Shown here in pieces: positions 1 to 8,862 of a DNA stretch of 64,000 bases (positions are counted from its first letter, which is position 1; every line of letters begins with the position of its first letter). The stretch lies in contig CAVYWD010000002.1 in the NCBI GenBank assembly GCA_963772225.1, positions 186,001 to 250,000 of the forward strand, given 5' to 3'. Both the position numbers and the translations under genes were made by a program. The notes below the pieces were generated by a model. The model made no database searches and was not told where the DNA came from. It was given only the letters and a program-made list of their open reading frames with translations. The DNA is from CAVYWD01 sp963772225 (GTDB lineage: Bacteria; Myxococcota; Myxococcia; Myxococcales; UBA5297).

Positions 1-863
1 AGCGCCGCTACGCGGCCCCGGGCCAATCCACCTCCGATATGTCCTGCTTGGCCGCGCGGCGCGCCTTGGAGCGCGCGTCGATCGCGCCCGAGGAGCTCGA
101 CCTCATCGTCGTCGCCACAGTGACCGGCGACGCCCCGACGCCCGCCACCGCCACGTTCCTTCAGGCGAAGCTCAAGGCCACGCGCGCCTTTGCTTTCGAC
201 ATTTCGGCCGCGTGCACGGGGGCGCTCTACGCGCTCTCCATCGCCGACCAGTATTTGCGAACGGGAGCGGCGCGCCGAGCGCTGGTGGTGGGCGCCGAGC
301 TCCCCAGCCGGCTCCTCGACGAGAGCGACCGAAACACCGCGCACATCTTCGGCGACGCCGCGGGCGCGTTGGTCCTCCAGGCCGTCGAGGACCGCGAGGC
401 AGGCCTGCTCAGCACGCACCTCTTCAGCGACGGCGACCACGCCGAAATCCTCTGGGTGCCTGCGCCGGGCTCGCGAACGCCGGCCAGTCCCGAGGTCTAC
501 GCCAGCCGCCTCGACCGGCTCCGCATGAGCGGGCGCGAAGTCTATCGGAGCGCGGTGCGCCACATGGTGGCCGCAGCCCGCGAGGCGCTGTCGGCGAATG
601 GGGTGACCCCCGGAGACGTCCGGCACGTCGTCGTGCACCAGGCCAACCTCCGCATCATCGAGGCAGTGGCGGACCGCGTCGGCATCCCCATGGAGCGCGT
701 CTTCATCAACCTCGACCGCTTCGGCAACACGTCGGCGGCGGCCATCCCCATGAGCCTGGACGAGCTCTCGCGCTCCGGGAAACTGGCCCAGGGCGACCTG
801 GTGCTGGCCATGGCGGTGGGCGCGGGGCTCACCTGGGGTAGCGCGCTCTTTCGCTGGCACTAA
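1..863 (+). CDS. fabH: beta-ketoacyl-ACP synthase III, 5' end cut by window
   Basis: FabH starts fatty-acid synthesis in the cytoplasm by condensing acetyl-CoA with malonyl-ACP. The frame is open from base 3, and the residues before the first internal Met (RRYAAPGQSTSDM) match the FabH region that precedes its N-terminal helices, so the true start lies upstream; about 286 residues are present against about 325 usual. The catalytic Cys is in FDISAACTGALYAL (codon near 213), the His in HQANLRIIEAV and the Asn in NTSAAAIP. It is followed 13 bp later by fabD, then fabG, acpP and fabF, which supports the call over a chalcone-synthase-like paralogue. Confidence 0.96.
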   Translation, partial: RRYAAPGQSTSDMSCLAARRALERASIAPEELDLIVVATVTGDAPTPATATFLQAKLKATRAFAFDISAACTGALYALSIADQYLRTGAARRALVVGAELPSRLLDESDRNTAHIFGDAAGALVLQAVEDREAGLLSTHLFSDGDHAEILWVPAPGSRTPASPEVYASRLDRLRMSGREVYRSAVRHMVAAAREALSANGVTPGDVRHVVVHQANLRIIEAVADRVGIPMERVFINLDRFGNTSAAAIPMSLDELSRSGKLAQGDLVLAMAVGAGLTWGSALFRWH

Positions 864-876
864 AGGGACCCACGAC

Positions 877-1827
877 ATGGGCAAGCTCGCCTTCGTCTTT
901 CCAGGCCAGGGCTCGCAGTACGTGGGCATGGGCCGAAAGCTCTACGACGCCTCGCAGTCGGCCCGCGAGGTCTTTCAGGCCGCCGACGACGCGCTCGGCG
1001 AGAAGCTCTCGCGACTCCTGTTCGAGGGCCCAGAGACGGAGCTGCGGCGCACGGCGAACACCCAGCCCGCCATCCTGACCGTCTCCATCGCCTTCTTCCG
1101 TGTGCTTCGAGAGCGGGGCGTGGACGCCGCGTGCGTCGCCGGCCACTCCCTGGGCGAATACAGCGCGCTTGTGGCCGCGGAGGCGCTTTGCCTCGAGGAC
1201 GCCGTCCGCGCGGTGCGCGCCCGAGGCGCCTTCATGCAGGAGGCCGTGCCCGAAGGGGTCGGAGCCATGGCCGCGGTGCTCAAGCTGGCGCCGGAGGCCA
1301 TCCGGGCCTGTTGTGAGCAGGCGGCCCAGGGCGAAGTCCTCTCGCCGGCGAACTACAACGGCCCCGACCAGACGGTCATCGCCGGAACGTCGGCGGCGGT
1401 GGCGCGGGCCGGGCCGCTGCTCCTCGCAGCGGGCGCGCGCCGAGTGATACCGCTGCCAGTGAGCGCGCCCTTCCACTGCGCCCTCATGGCGCCGGCGCAG
1501 CAGCGCCTCGCGGCGCTCCTCTCGCAGGTGTCGTTCCGCGCACCGCGCGTGCCGGTCTATACCAATGTCGAGGCCGCTCCGAACTCCGACCCGGCGCGCG
1601 CCCGCGAGCTGCTCATCTCCCAGGTGACGGCGCCGGTGCGCTGGACGGAAACCGTCCTCGCCATGAAGGCCGACGGGGTGACTCGCCTGGTCGAGGTAGG
1701 GCCGGGCAAGGTTCTCGCGGGGATCGCCCGGCAGATCGACAAAGGGCTCGAGGCCGTGGCGTTGGACGAACCCGAGGCTCTCGAGCGGATCGCGGCGGAT
1801 TTCGCGCAGGGAGGGGCGGCGGCATGA
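877..1827 (+). CDS. fabD: malonyl CoA-ACP transacylase
   Basis: FabD moves malonyl from CoA to acyl carrier protein, supplying the extender unit for FabH and FabF. The 316-residue length is typical. The N-terminal VFPGQGSQYVGMG motif, the nucleophile Ser91 in GHSLGEYSAL and His200 in PVSAPFHC are all present, so the enzyme looks active. It starts at ATG shortly after fabH and its stop codon overlaps the fabG start in an ATGA arrangement, which indicates translational coupling within the fatty-acid operon. Confidence 0.97.
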   Translation: MGKLAFVFPGQGSQYVGMGRKLYDASQSAREVFQAADDALGEKLSRLLFEGPETELRRTANTQPAILTVSIAFFRVLRERGVDAACVAGHSLGEYSALVAAEALCLEDAVRAVRARGAFMQEAVPEGVGAMAAVLKLAPEAIRACCEQAAQGEVLSPANYNGPDQTVIAGTSAAVARAGPLLLAAGARRVIPLPVSAPFHCALMAPAQQRLAALLSQVSFRAPRVPVYTNVEAAPNSDPARARELLISQVTAPVRWTETVLAMKADGVTRLVEVGPGKVLAGIARQIDKGLEAVALDEPEALERIAADFAQGGAAA

Positions 1828-2585
1828 GCGCGCTGGACGGCAAGGACTTCCAAGGCAAGGTGGCGCTGGTCACCGGCGGCTCGCGGGGGATCGGCCGGGC
1901 CTGCGCACTGGAGCTCGGCCGGCGGGGCGCCTCGGTCGCCATTACCTACCAGGCCAGCGAGGCGGCGGCGCAGGAGGTGGTCGAGGCCCTGAAGGCCCTG
2001 GGGGTCCCCGCCCTGGCGCTCAAGCTCGAGCTCGCCGACGCCGACGCATGCGCCAAGGCCGTGGATGCGGTCGTGGAGGCGCTGGGGCGGTTGGACGTGC
2101 TCGTCAACAATGCCGGGATCGCGCTCGACGGGCTGGTGATGCGCCTGAAGACCGAGGACTGGAACCGCCAGCTCGACGTGAACCTCACCGGGGCTTTCCA
2201 CCTCGTGAAGGCCGCCAGCCGCCCCATGGTCAAGCAGCGCTCCGGCGCCATCGTGAACCTGACCTCGGTCGTGGGCGAGATGGGCAACGCGGGGCAGAGC
2301 GCCTACGCGGCCGCCAAGGCCGGCCTCATCGGCTTCACCAAGGCCCTTTCGCGCGAGCTCGCCGGCCGCAACATCCGCGTCAACGCCGTGTCACCGGGCT
2401 TCATCGAGACCGACATGACGTCGCGCATCGCCGGCGAGGCGCGCGACAAGCTCGTCGCCTCCATTCCGCTCGCGCGGCTGGGCAACGCCGACGAGGTCGC
2501 CCGCGCGGTGGCATTCCTCGCCAGCGAGCAGGCGTCTTACGTCACGGGTGAGGTGTTGCGAGTAAACGGGGGATTGCTCACCTAA
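1824..2585 (+). CDS. fabG: 3-oxoacyl-ACP reductase
   Basis: FabG is the NADPH-dependent reductase of the elongation cycle and belongs to the short-chain dehydrogenase family. The 253-residue protein has the TGGSRGIG cofactor motif near residues 17-24, NNAG near 95-98, and the catalytic Ser148, Tyr161 and Lys165 (in SAYAAAKAG). The start overlaps the fabD stop by four bases. Position between fabD and acpP identifies it as the housekeeping FabG rather than one of the many paralogous reductases. Confidence 0.97.
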   Translation: MSALDGKDFQGKVALVTGGSRGIGRACALELGRRGASVAITYQASEAAAQEVVEALKALGVPALALKLELADADACAKAVDAVVEALGRLDVLVNNAGIALDGLVMRLKTEDWNRQLDVNLTGAFHLVKAASRPMVKQRSGAIVNLTSVVGEMGNAGQSAYAAAKAGLIGFTKALSRELAGRNIRVNAVSPGFIETDMTSRIAGEARDKLVASIPLARLGNADEVARAVAFLASEQASYVTGEVLRVNGGLLT

Positions 2586-2617
2586 CGCACATCGCCCTTT
2601 CTCGGCGCACCGCGTGA

Positions 2618-2646
2618 TGTACAGGCGCCCTTCGTCAGTCTATAAG
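2618..2646 (+). promoter_or_regulatory. candidate sigma-70-type promoter for acpP
   Basis: A -35-like TGTACA (2618-2623) and a -10-like TATAAG (2641-2646) are separated by 17 bp in the 187-bp gap between fabG and acpP. Such a promoter would let the abundant carrier protein be made in excess of the upstream enzymes. This is a consensus match only. A strong GGAGG ribosome-binding site follows at about 2759, just before the acpP ATG. Confidence 0.45.
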
Positions 2647-2772
2647 GGCGGACCTTCCCGCCCGCATAAAGACGGTTGATGCGGCGCGGGAGAGCCACCG
2701 AGTCGAACGTCTATCCGGCCGCCGCCGCCCGCACAGTTCGGAGCGCGGCGCCTTTCCTGGAGGCAGTCGAGT

Positions 2773-3015
2773 ATGAGCGCGCCGAACATTGAGACCAAGG
2801 TCAAGTCCATCATCGCCGAGCAGTTGGGCGTCTCGGAGGGCGAGATCAAGATCGAGAGCTCCTTCGTCGAGGACCTGGGCGCCGACAGCCTCGACATCGT
2901 CGAGCTGGTCATGGCGATGGAAGAGGAGTTCGACGTGGAGATCCCGGACGACCAGGCGGAGAACATCAAGTCCGTGAAGGATGCGGTCGACTACATCAAC
3001 AATCACAAGAAGTAG
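2773..3015 (+). CDS. acpP: acyl carrier protein
   Basis: AcpP carries growing acyl chains on a phosphopantetheine arm. The 80-residue acidic protein has the conserved GADSLDIVEL motif with the attachment Ser39, and the expected helix pattern. A GGAGG site lies about 10 bases before the ATG. It sits between fabG and fabF, with a 187-bp upstream gap that contains a plausible promoter of its own. Confidence 0.98.
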   Translation: MSAPNIETKVKSIIAEQLGVSEGEIKIESSFVEDLGADSLDIVELVMAMEEEFDVEIPDDQAENIKSVKDAVDYINNHKK

Positions 3016-3033
3016 GTCGAAAGAATCTCGCCA

Positions 3034-4275
3034 ATGGCACGACGCGTCGTCATCACGGGCCTCGGCCTCGTCTCGCCCCTGGGCACGGGGGTCGAAAAGA
3101 CTTGGTCGGGGATGGTTCAGGGCAAGAGCGGTATTCGCGGCATCAGCCGCTTCGATCCGACGGGTTTCGACACCCGCGTCGCGGGCGAGGTGCCCGACTT
3201 CAACCCGCTCGACTGGTTCGACAAGAAAGAGGCGCGCCACCTCAATCCGTTCGCCCAGTACGCCTTGGCGGCTTCGGAGATGGCGATGAAGGAGTCGGGG
3301 CTCGTCATCGGGCCCCACAACGCCGAGCGCGTCGGCTGCTATATCGGCTCGGGCATCGGCGGCATCGGGACGCTGGAGGAGCAGCACATCCGGCTGCGCG
3401 AGAAGGGCCCCGGCCGCGTCAGCCCCTTCTTCATCCCCATGACGCTCATCAACCTCGCCGCGGGTCCGGTGACCATCCGCTACGGGATCCAAGGGCCCAA
3501 CTTCGGGCCGGTGTCGGCGTGCGCGACCGGCGCCCACTCCATCGGCGAGGCCACCCGGCTCATCCAGCGGGGCGAGTGCGACGCGGCGCTCGCCGGCGGA
3601 GCGGAGGCGCCCATCACGCCGCTCACGGTGGCGGGCTTCAACGCGCTGAAGGCGATGTGCTCCGACCGCAACGACGCGCCGGAGCGCGCCTCGCGTCCGT
3701 TCGACCGCGACCGCAGCGGCTTCGTCCCCGCCGAGGGCGCGGGCATCGTGGTGCTCGAGGCGCTGGAGCACGCGCAGTCCCGCGGCGCCAAGATCATCGC
3801 CGAGGTCGCCGGCTATGCCGGGAACTCCGACGCGCACCACATCACCGCGCCGTCGCCCGGCGGCGAGGGCGCCGCGCGGTGCATGCGGGCCGCGCTGGCG
3901 GACGCGAAGCTCGCGCCGGAGGCCGTCGGCTACATCAATGCCCACGGCACCTCGACGCCGTTCAACGACGCCGCCGAGACCTTGGCCATCAAGGCGGTGT
4001 TCGGCGAGGCGGCGAAGCGGACCCCAATCAGCTCCATCAAATCGATGATCGGCCACTCGCTCGGGGCGGCGGGCGCCATCGAGGCGGCGATCTCGGCGCT
4101 GGCCATCGTGCGAGGCGTTCTCCCGCCGACCATCAACTACGAGAACCCGGACCCCGAGTGCGACCTCGACTACGTGCCCAACCAGGCGCGCGAGGTGCGC
4201 GTGGACGCCGTGATGTCGAACTCGTTCGGCTTTGGCGGCACCAACGCCGTGCTCGTGTTTCGGCGCTTCGCATAA
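3034..4275 (+). CDS. fabF: beta-ketoacyl-ACP synthase II
   Basis: FabF elongates acyl-ACP by condensation with malonyl-ACP. The 413-residue length is normal. The nucleophile Cys163 lies in SACATGAHSIG, one catalytic His in HGTSTPFNDAAET, and the Lys/His pair in KSMIGHSLGAAGAIE; the C-terminal NSFGFGGTNAVLVF is also typical. It lies 18 bp after acpP and is followed by rpiB, a familiar deltaproteobacterial order. Confidence 0.97.
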   Translation: MARRVVITGLGLVSPLGTGVEKTWSGMVQGKSGIRGISRFDPTGFDTRVAGEVPDFNPLDWFDKKEARHLNPFAQYALAASEMAMKESGLVIGPHNAERVGCYIGSGIGGIGTLEEQHIRLREKGPGRVSPFFIPMTLINLAAGPVTIRYGIQGPNFGPVSACATGAHSIGEATRLIQRGECDAALAGGAEAPITPLTVAGFNALKAMCSDRNDAPERASRPFDRDRSGFVPAEGAGIVVLEALEHAQSRGAKIIAEVAGYAGNSDAHHITAPSPGGEGAARCMRAALADAKLAPEAVGYINAHGTSTPFNDAAETLAIKAVFGEAAKRTPISSIKSMIGHSLGAAGAIEAAISALAIVRGVLPPTINYENPDPECDLDYVPNQAREVRVDAVMSNSFGFGGTNAVLVFRRFA

Positions 4276-4299
4276 GGCCGGCGCTGGAGGTACCTCGCC

Positions 4300-4752
4300 A
4301 TGAAGTACGCCATCGCCTGCGACCACGCGGGGCTCGCCTTGAAGCGCGAAGTGGCAACGGCCCTGACGGAGTTGGGGCACGCCGTCGAGGACCTGGGGAC
4401 GAGCGATTCGAAGTCGGTCGACTACCCCGACTTCGCCGCTGCGGTCGCCCGCGCGCTGCAGGAGGGGCGGGCGCAGCGCGGGGTGCTCATCTGCGGCACC
4501 GGCATCGGCATGTCCATCGCAGCGAACAAATTCCGCGGGGTTCGGGCCGCCCTGTGCACCTGCGAGCTCACGGCGCGCATGAGCCGGGCGCACAACGACG
4601 CGAACGTCCTGTGCCTGGGAGAGCGCGTCATCGGCGCCGGGGCGGCGCGCGCCATCGCCGCCGCCTTCGCCTCGGCGGAGTTCGAGGGCGGCCGACACGA
4701 GCGGCGGCTCGCGAAGATCCGCGCCGCGGAGCAGGAAGGCGGCGAGCCCTAG
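4300..4752 (+). CDS. rpiB: ribose-5-phosphate isomerase B
   Basis: RpiB interconverts ribose 5-phosphate and ribulose 5-phosphate in the pentose phosphate pathway. The 150-residue protein shows the LacAB/RpiB signature: IACDHAGLALK at the N-terminus, CGTGIGMSIAANK and GVRAALCTC around residues 66-85, and HNDANVLCLGERV. It follows fabF by 24 bp and precedes glyA, an order also seen in other deltaproteobacteria. Its 3' end is followed by a 404-bp gap, so the operon may end here. Confidence 0.95.
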   Translation: MKYAIACDHAGLALKREVATALTELGHAVEDLGTSDSKSVDYPDFAAAVARALQEGRAQRGVLICGTGIGMSIAANKFRGVRAALCTCELTARMSRAHNDANVLCLGERVIGAGAARAIAAAFASAEFEGGRHERRLAKIRAAEQEGGEP

Positions 4753-5156
4753 GATTCCCAGTGCAGGGAATGTGGGAGACGGGGGCGCCCTGCCCTAAAG
4801 CCGGGTGCGCGTTCGGGGTCGGGTTCGTTTGCGGGGACGGGGCAGGGGACGGGGACGTTTCACGGGTCACGCGACACGGGCCGGCCGGGCCGGTGCTGGC
4901 CCTTCGGCGCAGAAGCCGGGCTCGATCCTCCTGAAGCGTTATGGGTTCGGCGAGGCGGGTTCCCTCTGCTCTGCGCTACGATCGCTCCCAAGGCAGGGAT
5001 GGGTTCGACCGTCATTCCCGCGACCGAGGCCACCCGGTTGAGCGCCGCCGGTTCGCGCGCCTCCCGGTCCGGAATGCCCTCTTGCACGCACCCCGGCGGG
5101 AGGCTAGCTTGCGCGCTCCCTGGCGCCCTTGGAACCTTGTCGATGAGGAGGCACGC
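4753..5156 (+). other. 404-bp gap before glyA
   Basis: No gene is supported here; reading frames that cross it are extensions or shadows of glyA. It holds a G-rich run (4833-4854, listed separately). A GAGGAG ribosome-binding site stands just before the glyA ATG at 5157. I looked for tRNA-like and riboswitch-like folds and saw nothing convincing. Confidence 0.6.
4833..4854 (+). repeat. G-quadruplex-type motif upstream of glyA
   Basis: Four runs of four G are separated by the two-base loops AC, CA and AC, which fits a strict four-tetrad G-quadruplex pattern on the + strand. It lies about 300 bp upstream of the glyA start and 80 bp after rpiB. High G+C makes chance G runs commoner, but the regular spacing is notable. 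Confidence 0.6.
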
Positions 5157-6413
5157 ATGAACCGCAAATCCTTGGCCGAGACGGATCCGCAAATCTTCGA
5201 CGCCATCGCCCAGGAAACCCGCCGCCAAGAGGAAGGCCTCGAGCTCATCGCGAGCGAGAACTTCGTCTCTCCGGCCATTCTCAAGGCGGTCGGCTCGCCC
5301 CTGACCAACAAGTACGCCGAGGGCTACTCCGGGAAGCGGTACTACGGCGGCTGCGAGGTCGTCGACGTCGTCGAGACGCTGGCCATCGAGCGCGCGAAGA
5401 AGCTCTTCGGGGCCGAGTTCGCGAACGTCCAGCCGCACTCCGGCAGCCAGGCCAACATGGCGGCCTACATGGCCCTCATCAAGCCCGGGGACACCGTGCT
5501 CGCGCTGGACCTGAACTCGGGCGGCCACCTGACGCACGGCTCGTCGGTCAACTTCTCAGGCAGGCTCTACAAGATCATCCCGTACGGCCTGCGGCGGGAC
5601 ACCGAGACCATCGACTTCGACCAGGTGGCCTCGCTCGCCCGCGAGCACAAGCCCAAGGTCATCGTCGTCGGCGCGAGCGCGTATCCGCGGACGCTCGACT
5701 TTGCGCAATTCCGCGCCATCGCCGACGAGGTCGGCGCAGCGATGATGGTGGACATGGCCCACATCGCCGGGCTGGTGGCGGCGGGCCTCCATCCGTCTCC
5801 TTTGCCCCTCGCGGAGATCGTCACCTCCACCACGCACAAGACGCTGCGCGGCCCTCGGGGCGGCCTCATCGTGGGCAAGGAGCCGTTCGCCAAGCCGGTC
5901 AACAGCCAGGTGTTCCCCGGCATCCAGGGCGGCCCGCTGGAGCACGTCATCGCCGGCAAGGCGGTGGCCTTCCAGGAGGCATTGCTGCCGGAGTTCAAGG
6001 AGTATCAGCGCGCCATCCTGGCCAACGCGCAGGCCCTCGCCGAGGGGCTCACGGCGCGCGGGCTGCGGCTCTGCTCGGGCGGCACCGACAACCACCTGAT
6101 GCTGGTGGACCTGCGGCCCAAGAAGATCAACGGGAAGGCCGCCCAGGACGCGCTCGGCCGGGCGCACATCACCGTCAACAAGAACATGATCCCGTTCGAC
6201 CCGGAGAAGCCGGCGCTCGCCTCCGGCGTGCGCGTGGGCACGCCAGCGCTCACCACACGCGGAATGGGCACGGCCGAGATGAAAGTCGTCGCAGGCCTCA
6301 TCGTCGACGTCCTCGAGAGCCCCAGCGACGAGGCGGTCGCCGAGCGCGTGCGTGGGCAGGTCAAGGAGCTGTGCCGCGGCTTCCCGCTCTACCCAGGGCT
6401 GACGCCAGACTGA
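5157..6413 (+). CDS. glyA: serine hydroxymethyltransferase
   Basis: GlyA converts serine and tetrahydrofolate to glycine and methylene-tetrahydrofolate using PLP. I chose ATG 5157 because it follows a GAGGAG ribosome-binding site and gives the usual family N-terminus; the open frame extends upstream without homology. The protein has 418 residues. It shows IASENFVS near 31, YAEGYSGKRYYGG near 53-65, and the PLP lysine K228 in TSTTHKTLRGPRGG. The long 5' gap suggests separate expression from the fab genes. Confidence 0.97.
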   Translation: MNRKSLAETDPQIFDAIAQETRRQEEGLELIASENFVSPAILKAVGSPLTNKYAEGYSGKRYYGGCEVVDVVETLAIERAKKLFGAEFANVQPHSGSQANMAAYMALIKPGDTVLALDLNSGGHLTHGSSVNFSGRLYKIIPYGLRRDTETIDFDQVASLAREHKPKVIVVGASAYPRTLDFAQFRAIADEVGAAMMVDMAHIAGLVAAGLHPSPLPLAEIVTSTTHKTLRGPRGGLIVGKEPFAKPVNSQVFPGIQGGPLEHVIAGKAVAFQEALLPEFKEYQRAILANAQALAEGLTARGLRLCSGGTDNHLMLVDLRPKKINGKAAQDALGRAHITVNKNMIPFDPEKPALASGVRVGTPALTTRGMGTAEMKVVAGLIVDVLESPSDEAVAERVRGQVKELCRGFPLYPGLTPD

Positions 6414-6497
6414 GCCCACCACGGCTTCCGCCCGACCGGTGCGGAGTCGAAGGACAGCCTCGCCGGGTTCTTCTCTGCTGAAGGCCGTCGCAGTCGT

Positions 6498-7022
6498 CTA
6501 GGTTCGCACACCCGGCCTCCGGCGCGACCCGCGGGTCGCGTCGAGCGAGGCGCGCCCCGCGCCCAAGAGCGCCAGGGCCGCCAGCGAGCCGATGAGCGAG
6601 ACGCTGTACTCGATGCCGTGGCCGCGGCCCGGAGCGCAAGCCCAGTTGAGAAAGAACCCGTTGGCCGCGTGAACGGTGAGGAGCGCAAACAGCATCTCCA
6701 AGCCCAGGAGCGCCGCGACCGGCCGCGTCCAGAGGCCGACGAGCAGCATGAGGCCGCCGAAGAACTCGAGGACCGAGGCGCCGATCGCCAGCGGGGCGGG
6801 CGGGCGGAGGCCCATCGCCGTGAAGCCCGCGATGGTCCCGGAAAGCCCGGCGCCCCCGAAGGCGCCGAACAGCTTCTGGGCGCCGTGGGCGAAGAACACC
6901 GAGGCGAGCGAAAAGCGCAAGGCGAGCGGCGCCAGGACCAGCGAGCGCACGCGCGGCGCGGCGTCCATGGCCAGCCCCGTCGTCCGGGCAAACGCCCCAG
7001 GGCTTCGCTCGGCGCGCTCCAT
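6498..7022 (-). CDS. DoxX family membrane protein
   Basis: This 174-residue protein has about four transmembrane helices and the DoxX-family pattern RFSLASVFFAHGAQKLFG followed by a Gly-rich loop and a GLMLLVGLWTRP segment. DoxX proteins are inner-membrane proteins loosely linked to redox and thiol stress; the exact role here cannot be told. An alternative start is ATG 6968 (18 residues later), which removes a poorly conserved N-terminus. It is transcribed against glyA and divergently from nrdR. Confidence 0.85.
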   Translation of the reverse strand: MERAERSPGAFARTTGLAMDAAPRVRSLVLAPLALRFSLASVFFAHGAQKLFGAFGGAGLSGTIAGFTAMGLRPPAPLAIGASVLEFFGGLMLLVGLWTRPVAALLGLEMLFALLTVHAANGFFLNWACAPGRGHGIEYSVSLIGSLAALALLGAGRASLDATRGSRRRPGVRT

Positions 7023-7162
7023 GGGTTCGGCCTCCCCATCCGTCGAAGGGAACCATGTGCATCGGCGGGCGGAACCGGCAAGCTCGCCCGCCGCTCGCGC
7101 CGCTTGAAAAGAACTTGATGGGGCGGCGCCGAGCGCGGCTTGTTGATAACATCCGCGCCTCC

Positions 7163-7663
7163 ATGCGCTGCCCGTTCTGCAAGAAGACCGAGAACAAAGT
7201 CATCGACTCCCGCCTCTCGCACGAGGGACACGCGATCCGCCGCCGTCGCGAATGCCTCGACTGCAGCCGGCGATTCACGACTTACGAGCGGGTCGAGGAG
7301 ATGCTCCCGCTCGTGGTCAAGAAGGACGGGCGCCGCGAGGCGTTCGACCGCGAGAAGGTGCTCGCCGGCCTCAAGAAGGCCGTGCAGAAGCGCGCGGTGT
7401 CCGCCGAGCAGCTCGAGCAGATCGTCCTGGGGATCGAGGGCACGCTCCAGGAGATGGGCGAGAAAGAGATCCCATCGTCGGCCATCGGCGAGCAGGTCAT
7501 GCGCGCGCTTCAAAGGGTGGACGACGTCGCGTACGTGCGCTTCGCGTCCGTCTACCGGAGCTTCCGGGACGTGAAGGAGTTCATGGAGGAGCTCCAGGAT
7601 CTGCTCGCCGAGCGCGGCATCGACCGGCCGGCCGGGCGAAAGAAGGGCAGCCGTGCCCCGTGA
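7163..7663 (+). CDS. nrdR: transcriptional repressor of ribonucleotide reductase genes
   Basis: NrdR binds NrdR boxes to repress ribonucleotide reductase genes in response to ATP/dATP. I chose ATG 7163, which yields the invariant MRCPFC start of the zinc ribbon; upstream in-frame codons are not conserved. Two CxxC pairs (CPFC and CLDC), then RRFTTYER and an ATP-cone domain complete the 166 residues. The 3' end overlaps the GTG start of ribD, and nrdR-ribD adjacency is widespread in bacteria. Confidence 0.96.
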   Translation: MRCPFCKKTENKVIDSRLSHEGHAIRRRRECLDCSRRFTTYERVEEMLPLVVKKDGRREAFDREKVLAGLKKAVQKRAVSAEQLEQIVLGIEGTLQEMGEKEIPSSAIGEQVMRALQRVDDVAYVRFASVYRSFRDVKEFMEELQDLLAERGIDRPAGRKKGSRAP

Positions 7664-8837
7664 GAGATCGCCGATGCGAATCGTCGCTCGACCCAAGCCC
7701 GTGACCGCGCCTGCCCGTTCTCAGACCGCCCGCGAGTTCGACCGCGCCGTCGCCGAGTTCTTCATGCGGATGGCTCTGGACGAGGCCGAGAAGGGCGTCG
7801 GCCTGACGAGCCCCAACCCCGCGGTGGGCGCGGTGCTGGTCAAGAACGGCCACGTCCTGGCCCGCGGGTTTCATGCCAAGGCCGGCGGGCCGCACGCGGA
7901 GATCGTCGCCCTCCGCGGCGCCGGTGGCCGGGCGCGGGGCGCAGACCTCTACACCACGCTGGAGCCCTGCAACCACCAAGGGCGGACGCCGCCCTGCACC
8001 GAGGCCATCCTCGCGGCGGGAATTCGCCGGGTCTTCGTGGGCAGCTTGGACGCGAACCCCAAGGTGAGCGGCCGGGGCGTGAAGCGCCTCCGCTCCGCGG
8101 GCCTCAAGGTCGTGTCCGGCGTCCTGGGCGAGGCGTGTGCCGACCTCAACGCGCCGTTCTTCACGTTCATCACGCGCAAGCGGCCCTACGTCACGCTCAA
8201 GGTGGCTTCCACCGCCGACGGGCGGATCGCCGCCGAGGGCGGCGACTCGCGCTGGGTCACCGGGCCCAAGGCCCGCGAGCGGGTGCACTGGCTGCGCGGG
8301 CGCGTCGACGCCGTGCTGGTCGGCGCCGGAACGGTCCGTGCCGACGACCCGCAGCTCACCGCGCGGCCGCGCGGCCGGCCGTCGAAACGGCAACCGCTGC
8401 GCGTCGTCCTTTCGGCGAGCTTGGACTTGCCGGCCGGCGCCAAGGTCTTCGCAGGGCGGCCCGGCGGCGCCCTGGTCCTGACGACGAGCGGCGACGAGGC
8501 GAAGGCCGCGGCGCTCCGGGCGGCCGGGGCCCAGGTCGTGAGGCTCCCTCCAGGCCGCGGGGGCGGGGTCGACTTGGCCGCCGCGCTCCAGGAGCTCGCG
8601 CGCAGGGACGTCGTCCGCCTCCTCGTCGAGGGTGGGGCGGGGGTGTACGGCGGCTTCCTGGAGGCCGGGCTCGCCGACGAGGTCCTGCTGTTCCTGGCGC
8701 CGAAAGTCCTCGGCAGCGGCCTGACCTGGGCAAGCCTCTCGGCCCGCGGGCGTATGGGCGACGCCATCCCGCTCGCGCCGTGGCGCATCGAGCAGTTGGG
8801 GCCGGACGTGCTGCTCACGGCGCGCCCCAGCGTTTGA
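7653..8837 (+). CDS. ribD: bifunctional riboflavin deaminase/reductase
   Basis: RibD performs two riboflavin steps: pyrimidine deamination by the N-terminal half and reduction of the ribosyl side chain by the C-terminal half. The deaminase zinc site is seen in HAEIVAL and LEPCNHQGRTPPC; the reductase half begins near RPYVTLKVASTADGRIA and includes LVGAGTVRADDPQLT and LLVEGGAGVYGGF. The GTG start at 7653 overlaps the nrdR stop; ATG 7674 is an alternative. Downstream, the expected ribE is separated by a 4.6-kb block read in the other direction. Confidence 0.95.
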   Translation: MPRERSPMRIVARPKPVTAPARSQTAREFDRAVAEFFMRMALDEAEKGVGLTSPNPAVGAVLVKNGHVLARGFHAKAGGPHAEIVALRGAGGRARGADLYTTLEPCNHQGRTPPCTEAILAAGIRRVFVGSLDANPKVSGRGVKRLRSAGLKVVSGVLGEACADLNAPFFTFITRKRPYVTLKVASTADGRIAAEGGDSRWVTGPKARERVHWLRGRVDAVLVGAGTVRADDPQLTARPRGRPSKRQPLRVVLSASLDLPAGAKVFAGRPGGALVLTTSGDEAKAAALRAAGAQVVRLPPGRGGGVDLAAALQELARRDVVRLLVEGGAGVYGGFLEAGLADEVLLFLAPKVLGSGLTWASLSARGRMGDAIPLAPWRIEQLGPDVLLTARPSV

Positions 8838-8862
8838 GGCCGCGGCGCCCGCGCTCACGCCG

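Noticed and set aside
2635..4698. A long minus-strand open frame opposite acpP-fabF-rpiB
   Set aside because: It is a shadow produced by high third-position G+C opposite well-supported genes and has Arg/Ala/Gly-rich, non-family composition. Similar frames opposite other genes were discarded for the same reason.
4990..5040. A GGTTCGACC stretch resembling a tRNA T-loop
   Set aside because: No matching acceptor, D or anticodon stems flank it and no CCA end is seen.
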